Shown: positions 7,851 to 15,437 of the stretch, piece by piece
Numbering within the stretch: the stretch's first letter is position 1
How the letters are laid out: each line of letters begins with the position of its first letter
NCBI GenBank assembly: GCA_013290035.1
Contig: JABCYT010000009.1
Span: forward strand, 1-16,426
From: Alphaproteobacteria bacterium
Lineage (GTDB): Bacteria > Pseudomonadota > Alphaproteobacteria > Reyranellales > Reyranellaceae
Length of the DNA: 16,426 nucleotides
Direction: 5' to 3'
Notes under the pieces: model-generated
The model's input: only the letters and a program-made list of their open reading frames with translations
What the model was told of the DNA's origin: nothing
Database searches by the model: none
Made by a program: the position numbers and the translations under genes

Positions 7851-8789
7851 ATGAGAATGAACCGCGTGCTCGCCCGTACCGGCGTTGCCTATCCGATCGT
7901 TCAGGCGCCGATGGGCTGGATCGCCCGCAGCCAGCTTGACTCGGCGGTGTCCAACGCTGGCGGGCTCGGCATCATCGAGACCTCGAGCGGCGAGGTCGAT
8001 CAGTGCCTGGCCGAGATCGCCCGGATGAAGGAGCTGACGGACAAGCCGTTCGGCGTCAACCTGCCGATCCTGTTCATCCGCGAGCCGCGCATCGTCGACC
8101 TGGTCGCTGCAAGCGGCGTGAAGTTCGTCACGACCTCCGCCGGTTCGCCGGACAAGCTCTTGCCCACGCTCAAGGCGGCGGGCCTCATCGTCTATGACGT
8201 CGTGCCCAATCTCTCCTCGGCGCTGAAGGCGGTCGAAGCGGGCGTCGACGGGCTGATCGTCGAAGGCGGCGAGGGCGGCGGCTTCAAGAATCCTGACGAT
8301 GTCTCCACCCTCGTGCTCCTGCAGGGCGTGCGCGAGCGGACCGATGTTCCGATCATTGCCGCCGGCGGCATCTGCGACGGCCGCGGCATGGCGGCGTTTG
8401 CACTGGGCGCCGAGGGCATCCAGATGGGCACGCGCTTCGTCAGCGCCGCTGAAAGCCCGGTGCATCGCAACTACAAGCAGGCGATCATCGATTCCGACGA
8501 TACCGGCACGGTGATGCTGAACCGCAAGTCGACGCCTTGCGTGCGCGCGCTGCGGACCGAGCGCGCCAAGGCGATCGATCGCGCGGGCTCGTTCGACCGC
8601 GCGATCTTCAAGAGCGTGAAGGACGTCTATTTCGGCGGCGACATGGAGGCCTCGCTGGCGCTCGCCGGCCAGACGGTCGGCCTGATCCATGAGGTGCTGC
8701 CGGTCGCCGAGATCATCAGCCGCACGGTCGGCGGCTTCCACGAGATCCGCAGAGCACAGGGCGAGCGCTCGCTGGCCGGCGCGTTCTGA
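7851..8789 (+). CDS. NPD / nitronate monooxygenase-family FMN protein lacking the usual active-site His
   Basis: This 312-residue TIM-barrel flavoprotein belongs to the 2-nitropropane dioxygenase family, which includes nitronate monooxygenases and FabK enoyl-ACP reductases. Visible family features are QAPMGWIA (18-25), NAGGLGIIE (35-43), GVNLPI (68-73), the phosphate-binding AAGGICDGRGMAA (170-182) and QMGTRFVSAAES (191-202). In nitronate monooxygenases the motif ending AGGH carries the catalytic His. Here it reads EGGEGGGF, with Phe145 in that position, so ordinary nitronate chemistry is doubtful; this marks a distinct subfamily. GAGG at 7844-7847 is three bases from the ATG at 7851 and nine from the ATG at 7857, so the true start may be 7857. 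The protein is probably cytoplasmic. It lies 93 bp upstream of the hyf-like operon on the same strand, with no evident functional link. Confidence 0.88.
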   Translation: MRMNRVLARTGVAYPIVQAPMGWIARSQLDSAVSNAGGLGIIETSSGEVDQCLAEIARMKELTDKPFGVNLPILFIREPRIVDLVAASGVKFVTTSAGSPDKLLPTLKAAGLIVYDVVPNLSSALKAVEAGVDGLIVEGGEGGGFKNPDDVSTLVLLQGVRERTDVPIIAAGGICDGRGMAAFALGAEGIQMGTRFVSAAESPVHRNYKQAIIDSDDTGTVMLNRKSTPCVRALRTERAKAIDRAGSFDRAIFKSVKDVYFGGDMEASLALAGQTVGLIHEVLPVAEIISRTVGGFHEIRRAQGERSLAGAF

Positions 8790-8882
8790 GCTTTAGTGCG
8801 GCTGCCTTCTCTTGCTAGACTAGGCCAATTAGACACAAATTTTACGTAATATCTGATCGAACGACGAAAGGCCGAGATAGCC
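8790..8882 (+). promoter_or_regulatory. AT-rich leader upstream of the hyf-like operon
   Basis: This 93-bp spacer is clearly AT-richer than its surroundings (8811-8860) and is the likely promoter/operator region of the operon. It holds the perfect palindrome TTACGTAA (8842-8849), a CTAG-A-CTAG pair (8815-8823) and a possible -10 element TAATAT (8847-8852). No matching -35 at 16-18 bp was found, so the promoter assignment is tentative. AAAGG (8867-8871) or GAG (8874-8876) may serve as RBS for the GTG start. No FNR-type TTGAT-N4-ATCAA box was seen. Confidence 0.4.
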
Positions 8883-10889
8883 GTGCCGGGATTGTATGTA
8901 TCGGGCGTCGCCTTGGGGGCATTGGCTATCGGCGCCGCCATGGCGTCCTTGGTGCGCGGGCCTGCTTTGGCATTCGTCTATCCGCTGAGCGCGCTGGCCG
9001 CGGTCGTGCTGGGCGTCGTCGACTTGCAGGTGCTGCTAAGTGGCAGCGAGGCGGCGATACGCCTGCCGATCGGCCTGCCGACGATCGGCTTTCACCTGCG
9101 GCTCGACACCCTGTCGGCCTTCTTCGGCATCGTCATCAACGGCGGCGTCGTCGCGGCCAGCCTCTACGGCATGGGCTTCGATCGGGCGAAGGAGCTAACG
9201 CCGAGGGTCGAGCCGTTGTTTCCGCTGTTCGCCGCGGCGATGAACCTGGTCCTGATCGCCGACGACGCCTACGCCTTCCTGTTTTCGTGGGAGCTGATGT
9301 CGCTTGCCTCGTGGGCGCTGGTGGTTGCTCGCCACACCGACCCGGAATGCCGGCGGGCCGCTCATCTCTACCTCGTCATGGCGGCGATCGGTACGGTGGC
9401 GCTGCTGTTCGCCTTCGGCGGCCTCGCCGGGCCGGCCGGCGGCTATGCTTTCGACACCGTTCGCGCCCATCGCCCCCAACCGATGGTCGCCGCCCTGGTG
9501 CTGACGGCGGCGCTCGTCGGTTGCGGCTCGAAGGGCGGATTGATCCCCCTGCATGCCTGGTTGCCGCTCGCCCATCCGGCGGCGCCGAGCCACGTCTCGG
9601 CGCTGATGAGCGGCGTCATGACCAAGGTGGCGATCTACGGTTTCGTGCGCATCGCCTTCGACCTGCTCGGACCGCCCGACTGGTGGTGGGCGCTGCCGCC
9701 CATCGTGCTGGGCGCGATGACGGCCGTGCTGGGGTTGCTCTACGCGGTGCTCGACCGCGACCTCAAGCGCGTGCTGGCCTATTCGACGATCGAGAATATT
9801 GGCGTGATCTTCGTGGCGCTGGGCCTCGCCCTGGCCTTCAGCGCCAACGCCCAGCATGAGGCGGCGGCCGTGGCGATGGCGGCAGCACTCCTGCATGTCC
9901 TCAACCATTCGTGGTTCAAGTCCCTGCTCTTCCTCGGCGCGGGCGCCATCCTGCACGCCACCGGACGGCGCGACCTCGACGGGCTGGGCGGCCTCATCCG
10001 TCGCATGCCGCGCACCGCTGCTTTCTTTCTGGTGGGTGCGCTCGCCATCTCCGCGCTGCCGCCGCTCAATGGCTTCGTTTCCGAGTGGCTGCTGTTCCAG
10101 GCGGTCATCGCCGCTCCGGCTCTGCCGCAGGCAGCGCTGCATTTTGCCTCGCCCGCCATCGGCGCCATGTTGGCGCTGGCCGCCGCGCTGGCCGCCGCCT
10201 GCTTCGTGCGCGTCTACGGCACGGCCTTCCTCGGCCGCCCGCGCAGCGCCGAAGCAGCCGGCGCGCACGACGTGCCGCTTGCCCAGCAGGCCGCCATGGG
10301 CGGGCTCGCCTTCCTGTGCATCCTGGGTGGCCTCATGGGCAGCGTGCTGGCCGCGGCGCTGGCGCCGGTGCTGCACAAACTCGTGGGCGGCGCGCTGCCC
10401 GGCCCCGGCAGCGGTCCCACGCCGTTCTCCCTGATCGCCTTCGATCCGGCGCGCAGCATCTACGACGCGCCGGTCATCGCCCTCTTCGTCGCCATCGCCT
10501 CGCTCACGACGCTGATCGTGGTCCATCGACTGTCGGAGCGCCGGACCCGCCGCGGGCCGGCCTGGGATTGCGGCTTCCCCGACCCGTCGCCGGCCACGCA
10601 GTACACCGCCTCGAGTTTCGCCCAGCCGCTGCGCCGGGTGTATGGCGCCGCAGCCTTCGCCGCACGCGAGACGGTCGTCATGCCGCCCCCCGGCGACATC
10701 CGGCCGGCGCGCTTCTCGGTGGTCGTGGTCGATCATCTGTGGCGGGTATTCTACGCGGCGCCCGGCCAGGCTGTCCTCGGCCTGTCAGAGTGCCTGAACG
10801 TCCTGCAATTCCTCACCATTCGCCGCTACCTCGTGCTGATGTTCGTCACCCTGGTCATCCTGCTGTCGATTGCGGCGGTGACGACGTGA
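8883..10889 (+). CDS. hyfB: HyfB-like antiporter/proton-channel subunit of a hydrogenase-4-related complex
   Basis: This 668-residue, highly hydrophobic membrane subunit is related to NuoL/M/N and Mrp antiporters (proton-conducting membrane transporter family). Residues that line the proton path are present: Glu137 in FSWELMS, Lys217 in GSKGGL, His224 in LHAWLPLAHPAAPS, Lys248 in SGVMTKVAIYG, Lys295 in DLKRVLAYSTIENIG, His338 and His342 with Lys346 (LLHVLNHSWFKS), and Glu401 in GFVSEW. The length and the extended C-terminus with a final helix fit HyfB rather than NuoM. The GTG start at 8883 is the first of the operon. The stop overlaps the next gene's start (GTGA). The protein should move ions across the inner membrane, coupled to electron transfer in the peripheral arm. 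Confidence 0.93.
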   Translation: MPGLYVSGVALGALAIGAAMASLVRGPALAFVYPLSALAAVVLGVVDLQVLLSGSEAAIRLPIGLPTIGFHLRLDTLSAFFGIVINGGVVAASLYGMGFDRAKELTPRVEPLFPLFAAAMNLVLIADDAYAFLFSWELMSLASWALVVARHTDPECRRAAHLYLVMAAIGTVALLFAFGGLAGPAGGYAFDTVRAHRPQPMVAALVLTAALVGCGSKGGLIPLHAWLPLAHPAAPSHVSALMSGVMTKVAIYGFVRIAFDLLGPPDWWWALPPIVLGAMTAVLGLLYAVLDRDLKRVLAYSTIENIGVIFVALGLALAFSANAQHEAAAVAMAAALLHVLNHSWFKSLLFLGAGAILHATGRRDLDGLGGLIRRMPRTAAFFLVGALAISALPPLNGFVSEWLLFQAVIAAPALPQAALHFASPAIGAMLALAAALAAACFVRVYGTAFLGRPRSAEAAGAHDVPLAQQAAMGGLAFLCILGGLMGSVLAAALAPVLHKLVGGALPGPGSGPTPFSLIAFDPARSIYDAPVIALFVAIASLTTLIVVHRLSERRTRRGPAWDCGFPDPSPATQYTASSFAQPLRRVYGAAAFAARETVVMPPPGDIRPARFSVVVVDHLWRVFYAAPGQAVLGLSECLNVLQFLTIRRYLVLMFVTLVILLSIAAVTT

Positions 10890-11854
10890 CCCACGACCTC
10901 GTCGTGCAGTTCCTGGCGCAGGGCGCCCAGATGACGTTCGTGCTGTTGATCGCGCCGCTGGCGGTCGGTGTCGTGCGGCGGGTCAAGGCGCGGCTGATGC
11001 GCCGGCAAGGGCCGCCGCTGCTGCAGGCTTATCTCGATCTCGCCAAGCTTCTGCGCAAGGAATCGGTGATCGCGGAAAGCGCGTCCTGGCTGTTCCGCAG
11101 CGCGCCCTACCTGATCTTCGCACTGACCTGGGTGGCGGCTGCCCTGGTGCCGAGCTTCGCCTCGGGGCTGATGTTCAACTGGGCGGCCGACGTCGTGGCG
11201 CTGGTCGCCCTGCTGGGCGCGGCCCGCGCCCTGCTGGCGCTGGCCGGCATGGATGTCGGCACCAGCTTCGGCGGCATCGGCTCATCGCGCGAGATGATGA
11301 TCGCCACGCTGGCCGAGCCGGCCATGATGCTGATCGTGGTGACGCTGGCCATCGCCGCCGGCACCACACGGCTGGCCGGCGTCGCCGACTTCTTCATCGC
11401 CGAACCGTTTGGCGTGCGCGTGTCGCTCGCCCTGTCGCTCATCTCGCTGGTCATTGTGGCGCTGGCCGAGAATGCACGCATCCCGGTCGACAACCCGACG
11501 ACGCATCTGGAGCTCACCATGGTCCACGAGGCCATGGTGCTGGAGTATTCCGGACGCCATCTCGCCCTGATCGAGGCGGCGAGTCATCTCAAGCTGGTGC
11601 TCTACCTTTCCCTGCTGATCTGCCTGTTCGCGCCGTTCGGCATGGCGCCGGCGACGGCGGGCCTGTCCGGCTGGGCGATCGGCCTCGCGGCCTGGATCGC
11701 CAAGCTGCTGGCCGGCGCCGTCCTGCTGGGCGTGTGGGAGGTCAGCATCGCCAAGATGCGCGTTTTCCGGCTGCCCGACTTTGTCGGCGTCGCCTTCGTG
11801 TTCGGCTTCATCGCCATCCTGCTGGCGTTCCTCACGCGCGGGGTATTCGCGTGA
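10886..11854 (+). CDS. hyfC: HyfC/NuoH (ND1)-like membrane anchor subunit
   Basis: This 322-residue membrane protein starts at a GTG overlapping the hyfB stop. It belongs to the respiratory complex I subunit 1 / HycD-HyfC family, with about eight hydrophobic segments. The signature loop AENARIPVDNPTTHLELTMVHEAM (Glu195 to about Met217; Glu209, Glu215 and Glu220 are the conserved acids) joins the peripheral arm to the membrane arm. The basic KARLMRRQGPP loop (34-44) and the SFGGIGSSREMM loop (127-138) are also typical. In complex I this subunit shapes the quinone chamber and the start of the proton path; in group 4 hydrogenases it anchors the catalytic subunits. It overlaps hyfE by a GTGA. Confidence 0.93.
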   Translation: MTHDLVVQFLAQGAQMTFVLLIAPLAVGVVRRVKARLMRRQGPPLLQAYLDLAKLLRKESVIAESASWLFRSAPYLIFALTWVAAALVPSFASGLMFNWAADVVALVALLGAARALLALAGMDVGTSFGGIGSSREMMIATLAEPAMMLIVVTLAIAAGTTRLAGVADFFIAEPFGVRVSLALSLISLVIVALAENARIPVDNPTTHLELTMVHEAMVLEYSGRHLALIEAASHLKLVLYLSLLICLFAPFGMAPATAGLSGWAIGLAAWIAKLLAGAVLLGVWEVSIAKMRVFRLPDFVGVAFVFGFIAILLAFLTRGVFA

Positions 11855-12510
11855 GCCAGGCCTATGAGATCTCCCACCTGCTGGCCGGCGTCATGCTGGT
11901 GACGAGCTTCGCGCTGCTCTACCAGGAACGTGTCGCCGCCGTGCTCAACGCCTTCGCCGCGCAGTCGATCACACTGGCGCTGGCGGTCGCCTGGTCGGCC
12001 TGGTCGGACAACCGGCCGGACCTGTTCATCACCGCGCTGATCGCACTCACGCTCAAGGGCATCGTCATTCCGGTGGCGCTGCATCGCACCGTGGCGCGGC
12101 TCGGCATTCATCGCGAGGTCGAAAAGGTTGTGGGGGTCGGTGTCGCCCTGATGGTTGGCCTCGCCCTCACCGGCCTCGCCCAGGCGCTGGTCCTCAAGGT
12201 CGCGGCGGGAATGGCCAGCCACGCCCGCGAGGAGCTGGCGCTGGCGCTCGCCATCATCCTGCTGGGCTTTCTGATGATGATCGTGCGTCGCAACGCGGTG
12301 ACGCAGGTCGTGGGCTTCATGTCGATGGAGAACGGCCTGATCCTTGCCGCCACCGGCGCTCGCGGCATGCCGCTCGTGGTCGAGGTCAGCGTCGCCTTTT
12401 CGGTGCTGATTTCGTTGTTCGTCTTTGCGGTCTTCGTGTTCCGCATCCGCGAACGCTTCGACACCGTCGATCTCGAGGCGCTCGACCGCATGCGCGGGGA
12501 CCGCCGATGA
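11851..12510 (+). CDS. hyfE: HyfE-like membrane subunit (NuoK-like C-terminal part)
   Basis: This 219-residue membrane protein starts at a GTG overlapping the hyfC stop and overlaps hyfF by ATGA. About six or seven hydrophobic segments are visible. The C-terminal half resembles NuoK/MrpC, with VGFMSMENGLILAA (Glu160) and PLVVEVSVAFSVLI (Glu178) as the paired membrane glutamates expected in the ion path. The N-terminal half matches the extra helices of HyfE, the hydrogenase-4 membrane component. Its role is inferred from the family: part of the ion-translocating membrane arm between the HyfB and HyfF units. Ends in a charged cytoplasmic tail (RIRERFDTVDLEALDRMRGD). Confidence 0.9.
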   Translation: MSQAYEISHLLAGVMLVTSFALLYQERVAAVLNAFAAQSITLALAVAWSAWSDNRPDLFITALIALTLKGIVIPVALHRTVARLGIHREVEKVVGVGVALMVGLALTGLAQALVLKVAAGMASHAREELALALAIILLGFLMMIVRRNAVTQVVGFMSMENGLILAATGARGMPLVVEVSVAFSVLISLFVFAVFVFRIRERFDTVDLEALDRMRGDRR

Positions 12511-13943
12511 TCCATGCCTATCAGCTCGTCGTGCTGATACCCTATGCGGCAGCGCTTATCCTCGTGGCGGTCCCGGGATACCGCGTGGGCGCCACAGCCA
12601 ACGTGATCGTCTCGGCGGCGACCTTTGCCGCGGGTCTCTGGCTGGTGGCTGGCGAATCCATCGTCGGCGACTACGCCATCGTCGACGAATTCAACATCGT
12701 CTTCATCGCCATCAATACCCTGGTCGGCTTCACGACCGCGCTGTTCAGCGCCTCCTACATCGGCCACGAGATCGAGACCGGCCGGCTGTCGCCGAGCTTT
12801 GTGCGATTCTACCACGCCATGTTCCAGGCGATGATGGGCTCGATGAATCTCGCCCTCATCGCCAACAATATCGGCGTGATGTGGGTCGGGTTGGAGCTGG
12901 CGACGCTAATCACCGTGGTCATGGTCGGTCTCTACCGCACGCCGCAGGCGATCGAGGCGGCGTGGAAGTACTTCATCCTGGCGAGCGTCGGCATTTCCCT
13001 GGCCTTTTTCGGCACCATCCTGATCTACCTCGCCGGCCAGCCGGCGCTGGGCGAGGGTATGCCGGCGATGACCTGGAGCCTCCTGCAGGCGGCGGCGGCG
13101 CGGATGGACCCGGCCATTCTCGATCTCGCCTTCATCTTCCTGCTGATCGGCTACGGCACCAAGGTCGGGCTCGCGCCGCTGCACGCTTGGCTGCCCGATG
13201 CGCATGCCGAGGGCCCGACGCCGATCTCGGCGGTTCTGTCGGGCCTCCTGCTGAACGTGGCGCTTTATGCCCTGTTGCGCTTCAAGATGCTGGTGGCCGG
13301 TCAACCGGCGGCGCTCGATCCCGGTCCGGTCATGGTGGTGATGGGCCTGGTTTCGCTGATCTTCGCCGCCTTCATGTTGTACCAGCGGCGCGACATAAAG
13401 CGGCTCTTCGCCTATTCGTCGATCGAGCACATGGGTTTGATCGTGTTCGCTTTCGGCATGGGGGGGCCGCTGGCAAATTTCGCCGGACTGCTGCACATGG
13501 CCATGCACAGCCTGACCAAGTCCGGAATCTTCTTCGCCGTCGGCCATATCGCTCAAGCCAAGGGCACGCAGCGCATCGCCGAAATCAGAGGGCTGAGCGT
13601 CACCCATCCGCGGCTTGCCGTGGTGTTTGCGCTGGCCGTGCTGGCGATCTGCGGCATGCCGCCGTTCGGCGTGTTCGCCAGCGAGTTCCTGATCCTGACC
13701 ACGACCTTCGCCCGCGAGCCATGGCTTGCCCTGCTGCCGGCGTTCGGCTTGCTGGTCGGTTTCGGCGCCCTGTTGATGCGCCTGCAAGGCACGATCTTCG
13801 GCGAGCCCGTGGGACCGGCCCATCGCGTCGAGGCCTCGTCCGTGCCGATGGTGCTGCACCTGCTGCTGGTGCTCGCGGCCGGCATCTTCCTGCCGCCCCT
13901 GCTGGTCGCCTGGTTCCAGCGCGCCGCAGAGCTGCTCGGATGA
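12507..13943 (+). CDS. hyfF: HyfF-like second antiporter/proton-channel subunit
   Basis: This 478-residue polytopic subunit is homologous to HyfB, NuoL/M/N and Mrp proteins and is the second ion-channel unit of the complex. Conserved polar residues are Glu130 (WVGLELAT), Lys219 (GYGTKVGLAPLH), His226 (LHAWLPDAHAEGPTPIS), Lys299 (DIKRLFAYSSIEHMG), and His330, His334 and Lys338 (LLHMAMHSLTKSG). GMPPFGVFASEF near the end is typical of HyfF and NuoM. It starts by an ATGA overlap with hyfE and ends by an ATGA overlap with hyfG, indicating tight translational coupling. With two antiporter-like subunits, the complex has fewer channel units than complex I (three). Confidence 0.93.
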   Translation: MIHAYQLVVLIPYAAALILVAVPGYRVGATANVIVSAATFAAGLWLVAGESIVGDYAIVDEFNIVFIAINTLVGFTTALFSASYIGHEIETGRLSPSFVRFYHAMFQAMMGSMNLALIANNIGVMWVGLELATLITVVMVGLYRTPQAIEAAWKYFILASVGISLAFFGTILIYLAGQPALGEGMPAMTWSLLQAAAARMDPAILDLAFIFLLIGYGTKVGLAPLHAWLPDAHAEGPTPISAVLSGLLLNVALYALLRFKMLVAGQPAALDPGPVMVVMGLVSLIFAAFMLYQRRDIKRLFAYSSIEHMGLIVFAFGMGGPLANFAGLLHMAMHSLTKSGIFFAVGHIAQAKGTQRIAEIRGLSVTHPRLAVVFALAVLAICGMPPFGVFASEFLILTTTFAREPWLALLPAFGLLVGFGALLMRLQGTIFGEPVGPAHRVEASSVPMVLHLLLVLAAGIFLPPLLVAWFQRAAELLG

Positions 13944-15427
13944 GCGCCGCGCACGCCCTTGGCGAACTCGTTGCCGGCCGGGCTGCCGGGCCCGATGGCT
14001 ATGTCCGGCTTGCGGTCGACAGCGGCGTCTGGACGGCCCTCGCCGAGGGCTGCGCGGCGGGCCTGCACGACCTCAGCGCCCTGTGGGCGGACGGCGGCGC
14101 GATGCACATGGCCCTCAATGACAGCGGCCGCGGCCTGCGCGCCATCGTCTCGCTGCAGACCGACGCAGGCCGCTATCCGTCGGTCGCCGCCCGTCACCCG
14201 CCCGCGCTGCGCCTCGAGCGGGCCATGCGCGACCTCTATGGGGTTCAGCCCGCCGGTCTGCCCGATCCCCGGCCGTGGCTCGATCACGGGCGCTGGCCAG
14301 GGCGGCAGAGCGCGGCCCGCTACGAATTCCTGCCGACCGAGGGCGAGGGCCTGCACCAGATACCGGTCGGGCCGGTCCATGCCGGCGTCATCGAGCCCGG
14401 CCACTTCCGCTTCACTGCCAATGGAGAGACGGTGGTGCGGCTCGAGGAGAGGCTGGGTTACACGCACAAGGGCGTCGAAGGGCTGATGGCCGGCGCCGGG
14501 GTCGAGCAGGCCGCGCGCATCATCGGACGACTCTCGGGTGACAGCACGGTGGCCTACGCCTGGGCTTTCGCCCGCGCCGTCGAGGCCGCGCTTGGCTGGA
14601 CGCCGCCCCCGCGCGCGCTGCTGCTGCGCGGCGTCATGGCCGAACTGGAGCGTCTGTCGCATCACATCAACGACGTCGGCGCGATCTGCAACGATGCAAG
14701 CGTGCTCACCATCCATGCCCGCTGCACGCTGCAGCGCGAGGATGCGCTGGCCGTGGCCGATGCCTGCTTCGGCCATCGCCTGATGATGGATCGCGTGGTT
14801 CCAGGCGGCGTGACGGCCGATCTGTCGGGTGAGGGCGTCGGAAAGATCCGCGGGCTTCTGGCGCGGCTCGAGGCGACGCGCGCCGAGGTCCTGCGGGTCT
14901 ACGATTCGATGCCGTCTTTGCAGGACCGCACCGTTACCACCGGCATCGTTTCAGCGGAGCTCGCTCGGCAATACGCGACGGGCGGCTTCGTCGGCCGCGC
15001 CTCGGGCCGCGCCTTCGATGCGCGCAAATCGTTCGCCTATGCGCCCTACGATCGATTGGAGTTCGACCTCAAGGTGCGGACCGCAGGCGACGTCGATGCG
15101 CGTCTGCTGGTGCGCATGGATGAGATCAGCGAGAGCCTCAGGATGCTTTCCCAGCTTCTCGGCCGGCTGGCGCCGGGAGAGATCAGGGCTGATCGGCCGG
15201 CGGTGGCGGCGGCCGGTGAAGGCGCCGCCCTGGTCGAGGCCTTCCGCGGCGATGTTTTCGTGAGCGTGCGCGTCGGCAATGACGGGCGGCTCGCCCACGT
15301 CCACGCGCGCGACGCGAGCTGGTTCCAGTGGCCGCTGCTGGAGGCGGCCATAGAAGGCAACATCGTTGCGGACTTCCCGCTCTGCAACAAGTCGTTCAAT
15401 TGCTCCTATTCAGGCCACGATCTGTGA
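13940..15427 (+). CDS. hyfG: HyfG-like NuoC-NuoD fusion large subunit without NiFe-binding cysteines
   Basis: This 495-residue peripheral subunit combines an N-terminal NuoC/30-kDa-like domain (about 1-120; YPSVAARHPPALRLERAMRDLYG at 79-101 is the signature, Tyr79 to Gly101) with a NuoD/hydrogenase large-subunit domain. IPVGPVHAGVIEPGHFRF (141-158) and RLGYTHKGVE (171-180) are clear family matches. The first NiFe motif of hydrogenases, RxCGxC, reads R197-L-S-G-D-S202, so both Cys are Ser. The C-terminal DPCxxC is not present; instead DFPLCNKSFNC (478-488) has cysteines six residues apart. The protein ends seven residues after Cys488, leaving no C-terminal peptide of the kind cleaved during NiFe maturation. 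It should therefore not hold a NiFe site. It starts by ATGA overlap with hyfF. The open frame extends upstream through hyfF but is not coding there. Confidence 0.94.
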   Translation: MSAAHALGELVAGRAAGPDGYVRLAVDSGVWTALAEGCAAGLHDLSALWADGGAMHMALNDSGRGLRAIVSLQTDAGRYPSVAARHPPALRLERAMRDLYGVQPAGLPDPRPWLDHGRWPGRQSAARYEFLPTEGEGLHQIPVGPVHAGVIEPGHFRFTANGETVVRLEERLGYTHKGVEGLMAGAGVEQAARIIGRLSGDSTVAYAWAFARAVEAALGWTPPPRALLLRGVMAELERLSHHINDVGAICNDASVLTIHARCTLQREDALAVADACFGHRLMMDRVVPGGVTADLSGEGVGKIRGLLARLEATRAEVLRVYDSMPSLQDRTVTTGIVSAELARQYATGGFVGRASGRAFDARKSFAYAPYDRLEFDLKVRTAGDVDARLLVRMDEISESLRMLSQLLGRLAPGEIRADRPAVAAAGEGAALVEAFRGDVFVSVRVGNDGRLAHVHARDASWFQWPLLEAAIEGNIVADFPLCNKSFNCSYSGHDL

Positions 15428-15437
15428 GGACCGGGCG

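Noticed and set aside
9195..10736. 513-codon minus-strand frame opposite hyfB
   Set aside because: It is antisense to a conserved membrane protein; the predicted product is hydrophilic, rich in His, Arg and Gln, and has no family features.
9911..11854. 647-codon frame suggesting a fusion of hyfB and hyfC
   Set aside because: The HyfC similarity begins at the GTG at 10886; the upstream stretch is hyfB read in another frame.
12425..15427. 1000-codon frame suggesting a giant fusion ending in HyfG
   Set aside because: Only the part from the ATG at 13940 shows family similarity. The upstream half is the out-of-frame shadow of hyfF, which itself has a perfect product.
15366..15437. N-terminal extension of HyfI by 24 residues
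   Set aside because: It would overlap the end of hyfG by 62 bases; the ATG at 15438 has a well-spaced GAGG and starts where family similarity begins.
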